The position numbers and the translations under genes are program-made. From assembly GCA_936920195.1 (NCBI GenBank), contig CAKZHE010000118.1:1-33665 (forward strand): a DNA stretch of 33,665 bases. The letters are read 5' to 3'. The notes under the pieces were generated by a model. That model ran no database searches, had not been told where the DNA came from, and saw nothing but the letters and a program-made list of their open reading frames with translations. Position 1 is the first letter of the stretch; every line of letters starts with the position of its first letter. Positions 24,001 to 31,032 of this stretch are shown here, in pieces. This DNA is from an uncultured cyanobacterium (lineage in GTDB: Bacteria; Cyanobacteriota; Cyanobacteriia; Cyanobacteriales; FACHB-T130).

Positions 24001-26443
24001 TAGCACTTTAATCGATTATTGGCAGCAACCAATCAAAACCAATATCAGTTTACAAAGAGCCGCCTATCAAGCCTTGAAAGAAAGGGGAGATTTTGCTTGG
24101 TGTCATTACAGTGCCATTGGAATTTTTTGGCAAAAACTCATCATTAGCGATGACTTAGCGCGGCTTGCTCAAAAATATCAACAATACATTCATTTTGCCA
24201 AAGAAACCGATCTGACAGCAGCTTTAACCTTAATGGTACAACACCAACTAATATTACAGTTAGCCGGAAATCCTGCCAATCATGGCAACCATAGCCAAAC
24301 ATATTTCGATCCCGAAACAGCCTTAGCAACATTTCAATCGAAACAATATTTTCTCGGCAGCAATAATTATTACCTTGCCCAACTGGTGATTTTTTACCTT
24401 GAGGAAAAATACCAAGATGCCGCTGAAATAGCAGATGCTTTTGAACAGGCGATCGCCGCTGATTTTCAAGGCACTTGCCACTGCTTTTATCAAGGATTAA
24501 ATTCAGCAGCATTGTATTTTCAAACCCAGGATAATCAAAAAACAGTCTATTGGCAAAATTTTCAAACTTGTCGTCAAAAACTGCAAACTTGGGCAGAACA
24601 TTGTCCAGAAAACTTTTTAGTCAACCACTTATTAATAGAGGCTGAAGCAGCCCAGATAAACGAAAAATATTGGCAAGCAGTGGATTTATACGATCGCGCG
24701 ATCGCCGCTGCCAAAGAAAATAAATTGATGTTTTTAGAAGCCTTAGCCAATGAACTAGCTGCCAAATTTTACTTGAGATTAAATAAACCGAAAATTGCCA
24801 AAACCTATCTGCGAGATGCCCATTATATCTATCTGAAATGGGGAGCCGCCGCCCCAGCCCAAAAATTAGAAACTAAATATCCCCATTTGCTGACATTACC
24901 CGTCGTTGCCGAAGTTAAAAATGACCAACTGGGAATGATTTCAATTTCCACCACTACCACCACTGGTTCCATTTCTGGTATCCTAGATTGGTCAACAGTG
25001 GTGAAAGCCTCCATTGCTATTTCTGGAGAAATTTTACTGGAAAATTTGCTCAGAAAGCTGCTGAAAATCACTTTGGAAAGTGCCGGAGCCAAAATGGGCT
25101 TTTTCCTGACTAAAACACAGCAGCAATGGATGATTGAAGCTGAAGCCACTATTGATAGCACTGAAGTCAAAGTTTCTCAATCCTTGCCCATTGAAAATAG
25201 CGGGTTAGTGCCAGTTTCGATTATTTATTATGTGGATAGAACCCAGCAAAACGTAGTTTTAGATGATGCTACCGAATCCGAAATCTTTGCCAGCGATCCT
25301 TATATTATTCAACATCAACCCAAATCAGTATTGTGCTTTCCGATTATTCACCAAGCTAAAATTACGGGAATTCTGTATTTAGAAAATCCTTTAACTGTAG
25401 GAGCATTTACGAGCGATCGCATCGAAATTTTAAAAGTATTAAGTTCCCAAGTTGCCATTTCCATTGAAAACGCCCTGCTTTATAATCACCTGCAAAGCTA
25501 TTCTCAAGAACTAGAAATCAAAAACGCCGCCCTCAAAGAATCCGAAACTAGAGAACGCGCAAAAGCCCAAGAATTAGCTCAATCTTTAAATCAATTGCAA
25601 CAAACTCAATCCCAACTAATTCAAACCGAGAAAATTTCTAACCTAGGACAACTGGTAGCTGGAGTCGCCCACGAAGTCAATAATCCCATTGGATTTATTT
25701 CTGGTAATATCGATCGTGCCAACGAATATGTCCAAGATTTAACCGATTTATTGACACTTTACCAAAAGCATTATTCCCAACCCCCCAGAGAAATTCTAGA
25801 TAAAGCAGAAGAAATTGAATTAGAATATGTTCTGGAAGATTTACCCAATACGATTTCCTCCATGAAAATAGGTGCAGATCGCATCCGGGAAATTATGTCT
25901 TCTCTTCGCAACTTTTCCCGTGCCGATTCAACTCAAAAACATCTCGCCGATATTCATCAAGGCATTGACAGCACCCTAATTATTTTACGATATCGCCTCA
26001 AAGCCAAATCAGAACGTCCAGCAATTAACATTATTAAAGAATACGGTGACTTGCCGTTAATAGAATGCTATGCTGGACAACTAAATCAAGTATTTATGAA
26101 CTTAATTGCCAATGCTATTGATGCCCTAGATGAATCTAATCTGGGACATTCCTACCGGGAAATTGAAGCCAATCCAAATGCGATCGCCATTCGGACATCA
26201 GTAATTAATTTAGCCGAACAGAATTTCGCCGAAATCCGGATTGCTGACAATGGACCAGGAATTACCCCCGAAGTTCAGCAGCATCTTTTTGATGCCTTCT
26301 TTACTACTAAACCTGAAGGCAAAGGTACGGGTTTAGGATTATCAATCAGCTATCAAATTATTACCGAAAAACATGGAGGACAAATGCAATGTGTTTCCAC
26401 TCCAGGCAAAGGAGCCGAGTTTATTATTCAAATTCCCCTTTAA
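21050..26443 (+). CDS. Ser/Thr kinase - AAA ATPase - GAF - histidine kinase hybrid (HstK type)
   Basis: This is a 1797-residue cytosolic signalling protein. Residues 1-280 form a Hanks-type kinase with Lys40, HKDIKPQN (Asp132) and Asp151. The Gly-rich loop is degenerate (HQTASTAVY) and DFG is DFS. An AAA/STAND-like ATPase follows with Walker A GDPGTGKS (332-339) and a VLFVDDL Walker B. A long helical region to about 1270 precedes a GAF domain (about 1310-1460) and a coiled coil. The histidine kinase follows: H-box GVAHEVNNP with His1541, N-box Asn1688, DNGPGI and GKGTGLGLS. No receiver domain is present. Such proteins in cyanobacteria regulate stress and heterocyst-related responses; the signal here is unknown. 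It is preceded by 164 bp of intergenic DNA. Confidence 0.93.
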   Translation: MLTTPPQIAGYQLAEIIHQTASTAVYQATRELDNLPVIIKLLQAEYPTLKEIERLKHEYEIARDLNLPGAIKPYDLVNYKNGLALILEDFGGQSLKKIITYGKVEIIDFLFLAIRIAEILGDLHTNQIIHKDIKPQNIIYNPKTLEVKISDFSIAARLSRGTKCLSTANSLEGTLAYISPEQTGRTNRAIDYRTDLYSLGVTFYEILTNQLPCPYNDPLELVHCHIAKTPPLINQINPEIPAAIAGLVAKLLAKTPEDRYQSAYGLKADLEECLMQLHSLGKIDNFPLGKQDKSGQFQLPDKLYNREAEITELTNIFKRVQAGRIEVVLIEGDPGTGKSLLAKEVERSLIRQQGYFITGKCDRCGDQIPYFPLIQAFQELIQQFLIASQEQINVWQEKLLTALADRGQIIIDSIPELELIIGKQPPPPEPSSFKEVFKKFILPLTDTECPLVLFVDDLEKIDSNSLELVQFLLANTPSKHLLILGASSENELTVNGELVQAIAQWELADIKVNKIALENLDLEQINQLVADTLGESPRKTLPIADLILEKTQGNPFLAIQLFKSLYQDKILTFNFRSGRWQWDVEALAKIKVADDVVEIAIAKIQKLSKTTQYLLQLAAVLDDKFNFNTLAIISEQSPPIIATELQLAIEKELILPLNDRRLILPPEEILYQFANPRIQQAIYNLIPEAQKKPLHWQIGQLLVKNTSQSVLEEKIFAIVKHLNISMELLHSPSDKEELAELNLLAGKKAKYAHAGETALTYLNIGLGLLANSSWLTNYQLTFALHLETIACEYLLGNFQRATSLATMTLKQINSDEDKFKVNQIQFRHYQNTGCYAEAIQLGLKSLKWRGLELVAFPSQEDLSTAALTVQQNLNERDIADLINIAESEQSQLLATISLLADLILPAYLTSENFGILCILEMMNLCWQYGDRAWAALAYTWYYSLLVSDRPQSWLPLADRVNLKSPLQNLPLTDRRIEAQIRALSSTLIDYWQQPIKTNISLQRAAYQALKERGDFAWCHYSAIGIFWQKLIISDDLARLAQKYQQYIHFAKETDLTAALTLMVQHQLILQLAGNPANHGNHSQTYFDPETALATFQSKQYFLGSNNYYLAQLVIFYLEEKYQDAAEIADAFEQAIAADFQGTCHCFYQGLNSAALYFQTQDNQKTVYWQNFQTCRQKLQTWAEHCPENFLVNHLLIEAEAAQINEKYWQAVDLYDRAIAAAKENKLMFLEALANELAAKFYLRLNKPKIAKTYLRDAHYIYLKWGAAAPAQKLETKYPHLLTLPVVAEVKNDQLGMISISTTTTTGSISGILDWSTVVKASIAISGEILLENLLRKLLKITLESAGAKMGFFLTKTQQQWMIEAEATIDSTEVKVSQSLPIENSGLVPVSIIYYVDRTQQNVVLDDATESEIFASDPYIIQHQPKSVLCFPIIHQAKITGILYLENPLTVGAFTSDRIEILKVLSSQVAISIENALLYNHLQSYSQELEIKNAALKESETRERAKAQELAQSLNQLQQTQSQLIQTEKISNLGQLVAGVAHEVNNPIGFISGNIDRANEYVQDLTDLLTLYQKHYSQPPREILDKAEEIELEYVLEDLPNTISSMKIGADRIREIMSSLRNFSRADSTQKHLADIHQGIDSTLIILRYRLKAKSERPAINIIKEYGDLPLIECYAGQLNQVFMNLIANAIDALDESNLGHSYREIEANPNAIAIRTSVINLAEQNFAEIRIADNGPGITPEVQQHLFDAFFTTKPEGKGTGLGLSISYQIITEKHGGQMQCVSTPGKGAEFIIQIPL

Positions 26444-26490
26444 TTTCCCTTGGGGATAACGCACCATCAACGCTATATCTAATGAAACAA

Positions 26491-27096
26491 TTATTTGAAA
26501 ATACTAGGCAGTAAAGCAGGAGCTTGCCAAAGAGCATAAAAAATAAAACCAAAAAACAAACTAATTACTAGAGTTAAACCATAGCTGAAACACATCAGCA
26601 AACCATCAGATTCTAAGGTAGCGACAGCCAGCAACAGAATCGGTATTGTAGGAATAGGATTGGTTAAGGGAATAGGCAGCATCAGCAGGACTACCAACCA
26701 AGCAATGCAAATCCCATTGAATCTCCAAATATAAGGATTATCTGCCAATTTTGGTAAACGCGGGTGAGCGATCTTTTCTAAAATGACAGTTACTTTCTGC
26801 AAATTTTTTAAAAGTTGTAAAACAAACCCTTGAGGAAAGACAAACTGCCCAACTTTTTTAGGTAGCCAAGGTTGTCGCATTCCCCCTGCCATCTGTAAAC
26901 CCAATAATAAGCTACCCACCCCAAGAATAGTAGTTAATCCTGGAGGCATGGGAAATAAAAAAGGCAATGTGAGTAAGAAAATTACCAAGCTAAACCCTCG
27001 CTCAGAAGTTTCTGAAAGAATATCTTCTAAAGTTAAAGGGTGTTCTGCCAACCTTTCTAAAAGCACTTTAATGTCGGTGGAAAATCGAAATTTCAT
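26491..27096 (-). CDS. ExoD-family membrane protein
   Basis: The 201-residue protein matches the ExoD exopolysaccharide-synthesis family. It has a helical N-terminal segment (LTLEDILSETSERGFSLVIF) and a central PFLFPMPPGLTTILGVGSLLLGLQM segment. Hydrophobic spans lie at about 37-70, 128-147, 149-162 and 170-192. Its biochemical role is not settled; in rhizobia it affects polysaccharide production and alkali tolerance. A heptamer array starts only 4 nt upstream of the ATG, so the leader has no Shine-Dalgarno. Confidence 0.82.
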   Translation of the reverse strand: MKFRFSTDIKVLLERLAEHPLTLEDILSETSERGFSLVIFLLTLPFLFPMPPGLTTILGVGSLLLGLQMAGGMRQPWLPKKVGQFVFPQGFVLQLLKNLQKVTVILEKIAHPRLPKLADNPYIWRFNGICIAWLVVLLMLPIPLTNPIPTIPILLLAVATLESDGLLMCFSYGLTLVISLFFGFIFYALWQAPALLPSIFK

Positions 27097-27100
27097 ATTG

Positions 27101-27200
27101 GGGAATAGGGAATAGGGAATAGGGAACAGGGAACAGGGAACAGGGAACAGGGAACAGGGAACAGGGAACAGGGAACAGGGAATAGGGAATTAAGGGAATA
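27101..27200. repeat. Heptanucleotide tandem array (GGGAACA/GGGAATA)
   Basis: About thirteen GGGAACA or GGGAATA units, the same family as 45-130, lie directly upstream of the exoD-like start codon. A run of seven or more identical GGGAACA units suggests recent expansion by slippage. Confidence 0.9.
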
Positions 27201-27210
27201 GTAGTAGTAG

Positions 27211-27294
27211 GGTGCGTTAGCGATAGCGTAACGCACCGTTAAACTGCTTCCTAGTAACACACCGTTAAACTGGTTCCCAGGCAGAGCCTAGGAA
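27211..27294. repeat. Palindromes and a 21-bp imperfect direct repeat
   Basis: GGTGCGTTA/TAACGCACC (27211-27237) is a perfect 9-bp hairpin. CACCGTTAAACTG(C/G)TTC(C/T or C)CTAG-type copies at 27234-27254 and 27260-27280 differ at two positions. GGTTCCCAGGC/GCCTAGGAA (27272-27294) repeats the element at 6028-6052. Together with the heptamer array these fill the gap between the exoD-like gene and the P-type ATPase. Confidence 0.8.
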
Positions 27295-27318
27295 GGAGTA
27301 AAACGAGTAAACGAGTAA

Positions 27319-30144
27319 TTATTCCCTATGCTGCGATCGCATAAAGAGTTTTTCCAACTCCACCCAAACGAACATCAACAGACTAAAGCCAATACAAATA
27401 GAAAGCTCTAGGAAACTCAGTTGATGAATGCCAAAGAAATCTCTTAGAGGTGGGATATAAATTAGCAACAGTTGCAAAACCGTGGTGACGCTCACAGCTG
27501 CCAAAATATAGGGATTGGAGAAGGGATTGAGTTCGATGGTTAATTGCGTATTGGAGCGAATGGCTAGGGCGTGTCCCATTTGGGCAATACAAAGAGTGGT
27601 AAAAACCATCGTTTTCCAAGTATCTTTGTGACCGGGATAACCGGGCGCATGGGTATAACTGTGAGCCCAAGCCATTAAAGCAATGGTGAGAATAGCCAGG
27701 ACGATCCCAATCCGCACCATATACGCCCCTAAACCCCGCGAGAAGATGCTTTCGCGGGGGTCATAGGGGGGACGCTTCATGACATTGGGTTCGGCTGGCT
27801 CCATTGCCAGAGCGAGGGCAGGTAAACCATCGGTGACTAGGTTCATCCACAAAATTTGCAAGGGGGAAAGGGGAACACCACCCAAGCCAATTAAGGGAGC
27901 GGCGGCAATGGTAATCACTTCCCCAATGTTGCTGCCGAGGATGTATTTAATGAAGCGGCGAATGTTGGTATAAACCACCCGCCCTTCTTCGGTGGCGGCG
28001 ACGATGGTGGCAAAGTTATCATCCAGCAACACCATGTCGCTAGCTTCTTTGCTGACATCAGTGCCAGTAATCCCCATCGCAATGCCGATGTCCGCTTGTT
28101 TGAGGGCGGGGGCATCGTTGACACCATCCCCTGTCATAGCGACAAATTGACCTTGACTTTGCAGGGCTTGGACGATTCGCAGTTTGTGTTCTGGGGCAAC
28201 CCGGGCATAAACACTGATGTTGGCAACTTGCTGTTCTAGTTCGGCTTGACTCAGTTTTTCTAGTTCTTGTCCAGTTAAGACACGCAAATCTGCCAGATTG
28301 CTAGCGCTGCCAATGCCTAAATCTAGGGCGATCGCTTTCGCGGTAAGTTGATGATCTCCGGTAATCATAACGACGCGAATGCCAGCTTGTTTGCACTTAC
28401 TGACGGCTTCTCGCACTTCTGGGCGGGGTGCATCTAGCATTCCCACCAAGCCCAACCACACCATTTGTTCTTCCACATTTTCATCAATGGTGTTAGGAGC
28501 AACTTCGGGCAGTAGTTTATAGGCGAAACCCAGCACTCGCAGCCCTTCCGCTGCCATTTGATCGTTTTGGGTCAAAATAGCATGGCGCTGGCTGCCATTG
28601 AGCTGTTCGGGGGCATCTAGGCCATGAATTTGAGTGCAACGCTCTAGGATTAGTTCTGGGGAACCTTTGCAAAACAGGATCAGAGGGGGAATGGTGGGTA
28701 AGGATAAATCCGCGCTCTCCGTCGGATGACAAATTACACTCATCCGCTTGCGCTCGGAGGAAAAGGGCAACTCGGCAACGCGGGGGAGTTGGGGAACCGC
28801 CGTTTCCTTAAAGATGCCTGCTTTACCCGCGAGGGAGAGTAGCGCTCCTTCCGTGGGATCTCCCAAAATTGTCCATTGTCCATTCTCTTGCTGCAAGATG
28901 GCATCGTTGCAGATGGTGGCGGCGAGTAAAAGTAAATTTAGTTCGGGATACTGCCCTTCAGCTAAAACTGATTCCGAGGTGCGAAAATCTCCGGTGGGAG
29001 CGTAACCTTCGCCGCTGACTAGAAAGGTTTTTTGGGCTGCTATCGCCCGCCGCACTACCATTTTATTTTGAGTTAGCGTCCCGGTTTTGTCGGAACAAAT
29101 GGTGGTGACTGAACCCAAGGTTTCCACGGCGGGTAATTTGCGAATCAAGGCATTACGGCGCACCATCCTTTGCGTGCCGATGGCGAGGGTGACGGTAACG
29201 ACGGCGGGTAAGCCTTCGGGAACAACGGCAACCGCCATGCTCAGGGATACTTCTAATAATTCTTCAAAGTAAGACCAACCGAGGCGGTAAAGTCCTAGAC
29301 CAACGACAATGGCAACTAAAATTAAGGAACCTGTGACTAGGACTTGGCCTAGTTGCGTCATTCTTTGTTGTAGGGGGGTGGGTTCGCTTTCGACGGATTG
29401 CAGCATTGAGGCGATGCGCCCAATTTCCGTTTGCATCCCGGTGCGGGTGACGAGGACTTTTCCCCGCCCTTGAATGACTTCTGTACCCTGAAAAACTAAG
29501 TTTAAGCGATCGCCTAAAGGAGCATCTTCGGGAAGTTGGATTTCTGCCTGTTTGGTGACGGCTTCCGCTTCCCCTGTCAAGGCTGACTCGCGGATTTGCA
29601 AGTTAATCGCTTCCAACAATCGCCCATCGGCGGCGATTTGTACCCCGGCTTCCAGGAGCATGATATCTCCGGGAACGATTTCTTTGGCTTCAACTTCCAA
29701 AGTTTTGCCCTCCCGAATCACCCGTACATGGGGAGAAGAGAGGTTTTTCAGGGCTGCCAAAGCTTTTTCAGCGCGGCTTTCTTGCAGATAGCCCAACAAA
29801 CCATTTAAAAACACGATCGCAAAGATGGCGATCGCGTCTTTGGGAAACTTCTGGGCGCGGAGATCCAAAAAACCTGAGATAATGGCGACGGCGATCAGCA
29901 TCACTAACATGATGTTGGTGAACTGATCCCATAAAATTGCTAAAGCACTACGTCCGGCGGTTTCTAGCAATTCGTTTGTACCGTAGTGCTGCGATCGCTC
30001 GGTGACAGCACGATCGTCTAAACCTGTCTGGGGATTACTTTCCAGAACCTCTAGGGCATTCTCAGCAGCCAAGGCGTGCCAAGTTACCGTTGCTGTATCT
30101 GGCAGAGAAGTAGCAGAGATAGATGAACTTGTCAAAGATGTCAT
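27319..30144 (-). CDS. Cation-transporting P-type ATPase, Ca2+ (P2A, PacL) type
   Basis: The 941-residue pump has all P-type motifs: actuator LTGEA (189-193, Glu in TGE), phosphorylation loop CSDKTGTLT with Asp352, and hinge [10 protein letters not shown] (670-679). Calcium-pump ligands are present by alignment to SERCA motifs. VPEGLP in M4 holds Glu310, SNIGEV in M5 holds Asn739 and Glu742, and [12 protein letters not shown] in M6 holds Asn768, Thr771 and Asp772. An N-terminal cation-ATPase domain precedes ten predicted spans. It likely exports Ca2+ (possibly Mn2+) from the cytosol with ATP. The start ATG 30144 has no obvious ribosome site, and the first 20 residues are Ser/Thr-rich and unconserved. 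It stands alone among repeats. Confidence 0.92.
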   Translation of the reverse strand: MTSLTSSSISATSLPDTATVTWHALAAENALEVLESNPQTGLDDRAVTERSQHYGTNELLETAGRSALAILWDQFTNIMLVMLIAVAIISGFLDLRAQKFPKDAIAIFAIVFLNGLLGYLQESRAEKALAALKNLSSPHVRVIREGKTLEVEAKEIVPGDIMLLEAGVQIAADGRLLEAINLQIRESALTGEAEAVTKQAEIQLPEDAPLGDRLNLVFQGTEVIQGRGKVLVTRTGMQTEIGRIASMLQSVESEPTPLQQRMTQLGQVLVTGSLILVAIVVGLGLYRLGWSYFEELLEVSLSMAVAVVPEGLPAVVTVTLAIGTQRMVRRNALIRKLPAVETLGSVTTICSDKTGTLTQNKMVVRRAIAAQKTFLVSGEGYAPTGDFRTSESVLAEGQYPELNLLLLAATICNDAILQQENGQWTILGDPTEGALLSLAGKAGIFKETAVPQLPRVAELPFSSERKRMSVICHPTESADLSLPTIPPLILFCKGSPELILERCTQIHGLDAPEQLNGSQRHAILTQNDQMAAEGLRVLGFAYKLLPEVAPNTIDENVEEQMVWLGLVGMLDAPRPEVREAVSKCKQAGIRVVMITGDHQLTAKAIALDLGIGSASNLADLRVLTGQELEKLSQAELEQQVANISVYARVAPEHKLRIVQALQSQGQFVAMTGDGVNDAPALKQADIGIAMGITGTDVSKEASDMVLLDDNFATIVAATEEGRVVYTNIRRFIKYILGSNIGEVITIAAAPLIGLGGVPLSPLQILWMNLVTDGLPALALAMEPAEPNVMKRPPYDPRESIFSRGLGAYMVRIGIVLAILTIALMAWAHSYTHAPGYPGHKDTWKTMVFTTLCIAQMGHALAIRSNTQLTIELNPFSNPYILAAVSVTTVLQLLLIYIPPLRDFFGIHQLSFLELSICIGFSLLMFVWVELEKLFMRSQHRE

Positions 30145-30454
30145 AGGGTAGTTAATGAGCGGGTAGCAAGTAGCCGACAGTCAAAGATGTTTCCCCTGTT
30201 ACTGCTGGCAAAGCCGAAGAGATCGAGAGCATCAATACCAACTGGTAGTGTATATTGTCTCATTAGTTCTTGGGTAGTTTGAAGGCGATCGCCAGTTTTT
30301 TGTTGCTGAAATCAGTGTGATTTTCTATGGTATCGCTAACTACTATCAATCTCAGGCGATCGCCGTTCCGGTTTTTCCTTTATTTTTACACGATTTTCTA
30401 GTTCCACCTAGTTAATTTTAAACAAATGCTTAATTTTAACTTACGATGGGCTAC
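30145..30454. other. Intergenic region, no gene seen
   Basis: These 310 bp between the Ca2+ ATPase and the PsiE-like gene hold no convincing frame. An 11-bp string GTCAAAGATGT occurs just inside the ATPase gene (about 30132) and again near 30179. Two HIP1-type GGCGATCGCC sites are present. The region presumably contains the ATPase promoter; no box is clear enough to place. Confidence 0.5.
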
Positions 30455-30922
30455 TTATTTAGGCTCTTTAGAATTGACATTCCGAATCACCCAATAACTG
30501 ATGGAAAGAGCCAAAATTGCACTGGCTAAAGCAATTATTCCTAATTCAGTAGTCTTTTCTAAATCCAAGATAATAATTTTTCGAGCCACGGCAATCAAAG
30601 AAGTGACAATCACTAATTCCAGTTGAATCACGTGCTTCTTGAGATAGGCAGTGATATTTTCTAGAATTTCCAAGGCAATTAAAACATTCAGAAATAAGCC
30701 GAAAATACTAAATAAGGTTCTAGTAAAGGAATCCTCGGTTTTAGCAAATAGAGATTGAAATAAATCTAATCCTAAATGCCAAATCGCTACGGCAATCACT
30801 AGGATCATGAACGCGGAAAGGATTTTAGAAACAATTACCTCTATCCTTTCCAACTGCAACAAAAAATTTTGTTCGCTGGTAGCGACTTTTAGCACTTGCA
30901 GCCATTTTTGCCATTTTTTCAT
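30455..30922 (-). CDS. PsiE-family (phosphate-starvation-inducible) membrane protein
   Basis: The 155-residue protein has four hydrophobic segments (about 31-52, 68-88, 101-117, 127-147) and the PsiE-like stretch FGLFLNVLIALEILENITAYLKKH with IQLELVIVTSLIAVARKIIILD. In E. coli psiE responds to phosphate starvation; the molecular role is unknown. The N-terminus is basic and aromatic (MKKWQKWLQVLK). No pho-box was identified upstream. It is not obviously in an operon with its neighbours. Confidence 0.78.
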   Translation of the reverse strand: MKKWQKWLQVLKVATSEQNFLLQLERIEVIVSKILSAFMILVIAVAIWHLGLDLFQSLFAKTEDSFTRTLFSIFGLFLNVLIALEILENITAYLKKHVIQLELVIVTSLIAVARKIIILDLEKTTELGIIALASAILALSISYWVIRNVNSKEPK

Positions 30923-30975
30923 GTTCTTTTAGGGTTAGGGTAATGCACCATTGATGCTGGGTAATTCAGGCTTTT

Positions 30976-31021
30976 TTTAACGCAAAGGGCGCAAAGGGAG
31001 CGCAAAGTACGCAAAGTAAAG
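30976..31021. repeat. CGCAAAG repeat (dispersed)
   Basis: CGCAAAG units recur five times. Positions 30976-30996 are an exact inverted copy of 19469-19489. The array lies between the LRR-Roc gene and the PsiE-like gene. Confidence 0.8.
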
Positions 31022-31032
31022 CAAGGAGCAGT

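Noticed and set aside
27101..27200. Possible CRISPR array upstream of the exoD-like gene
   Set aside because: It is a simple heptamer tandem array without spacers.
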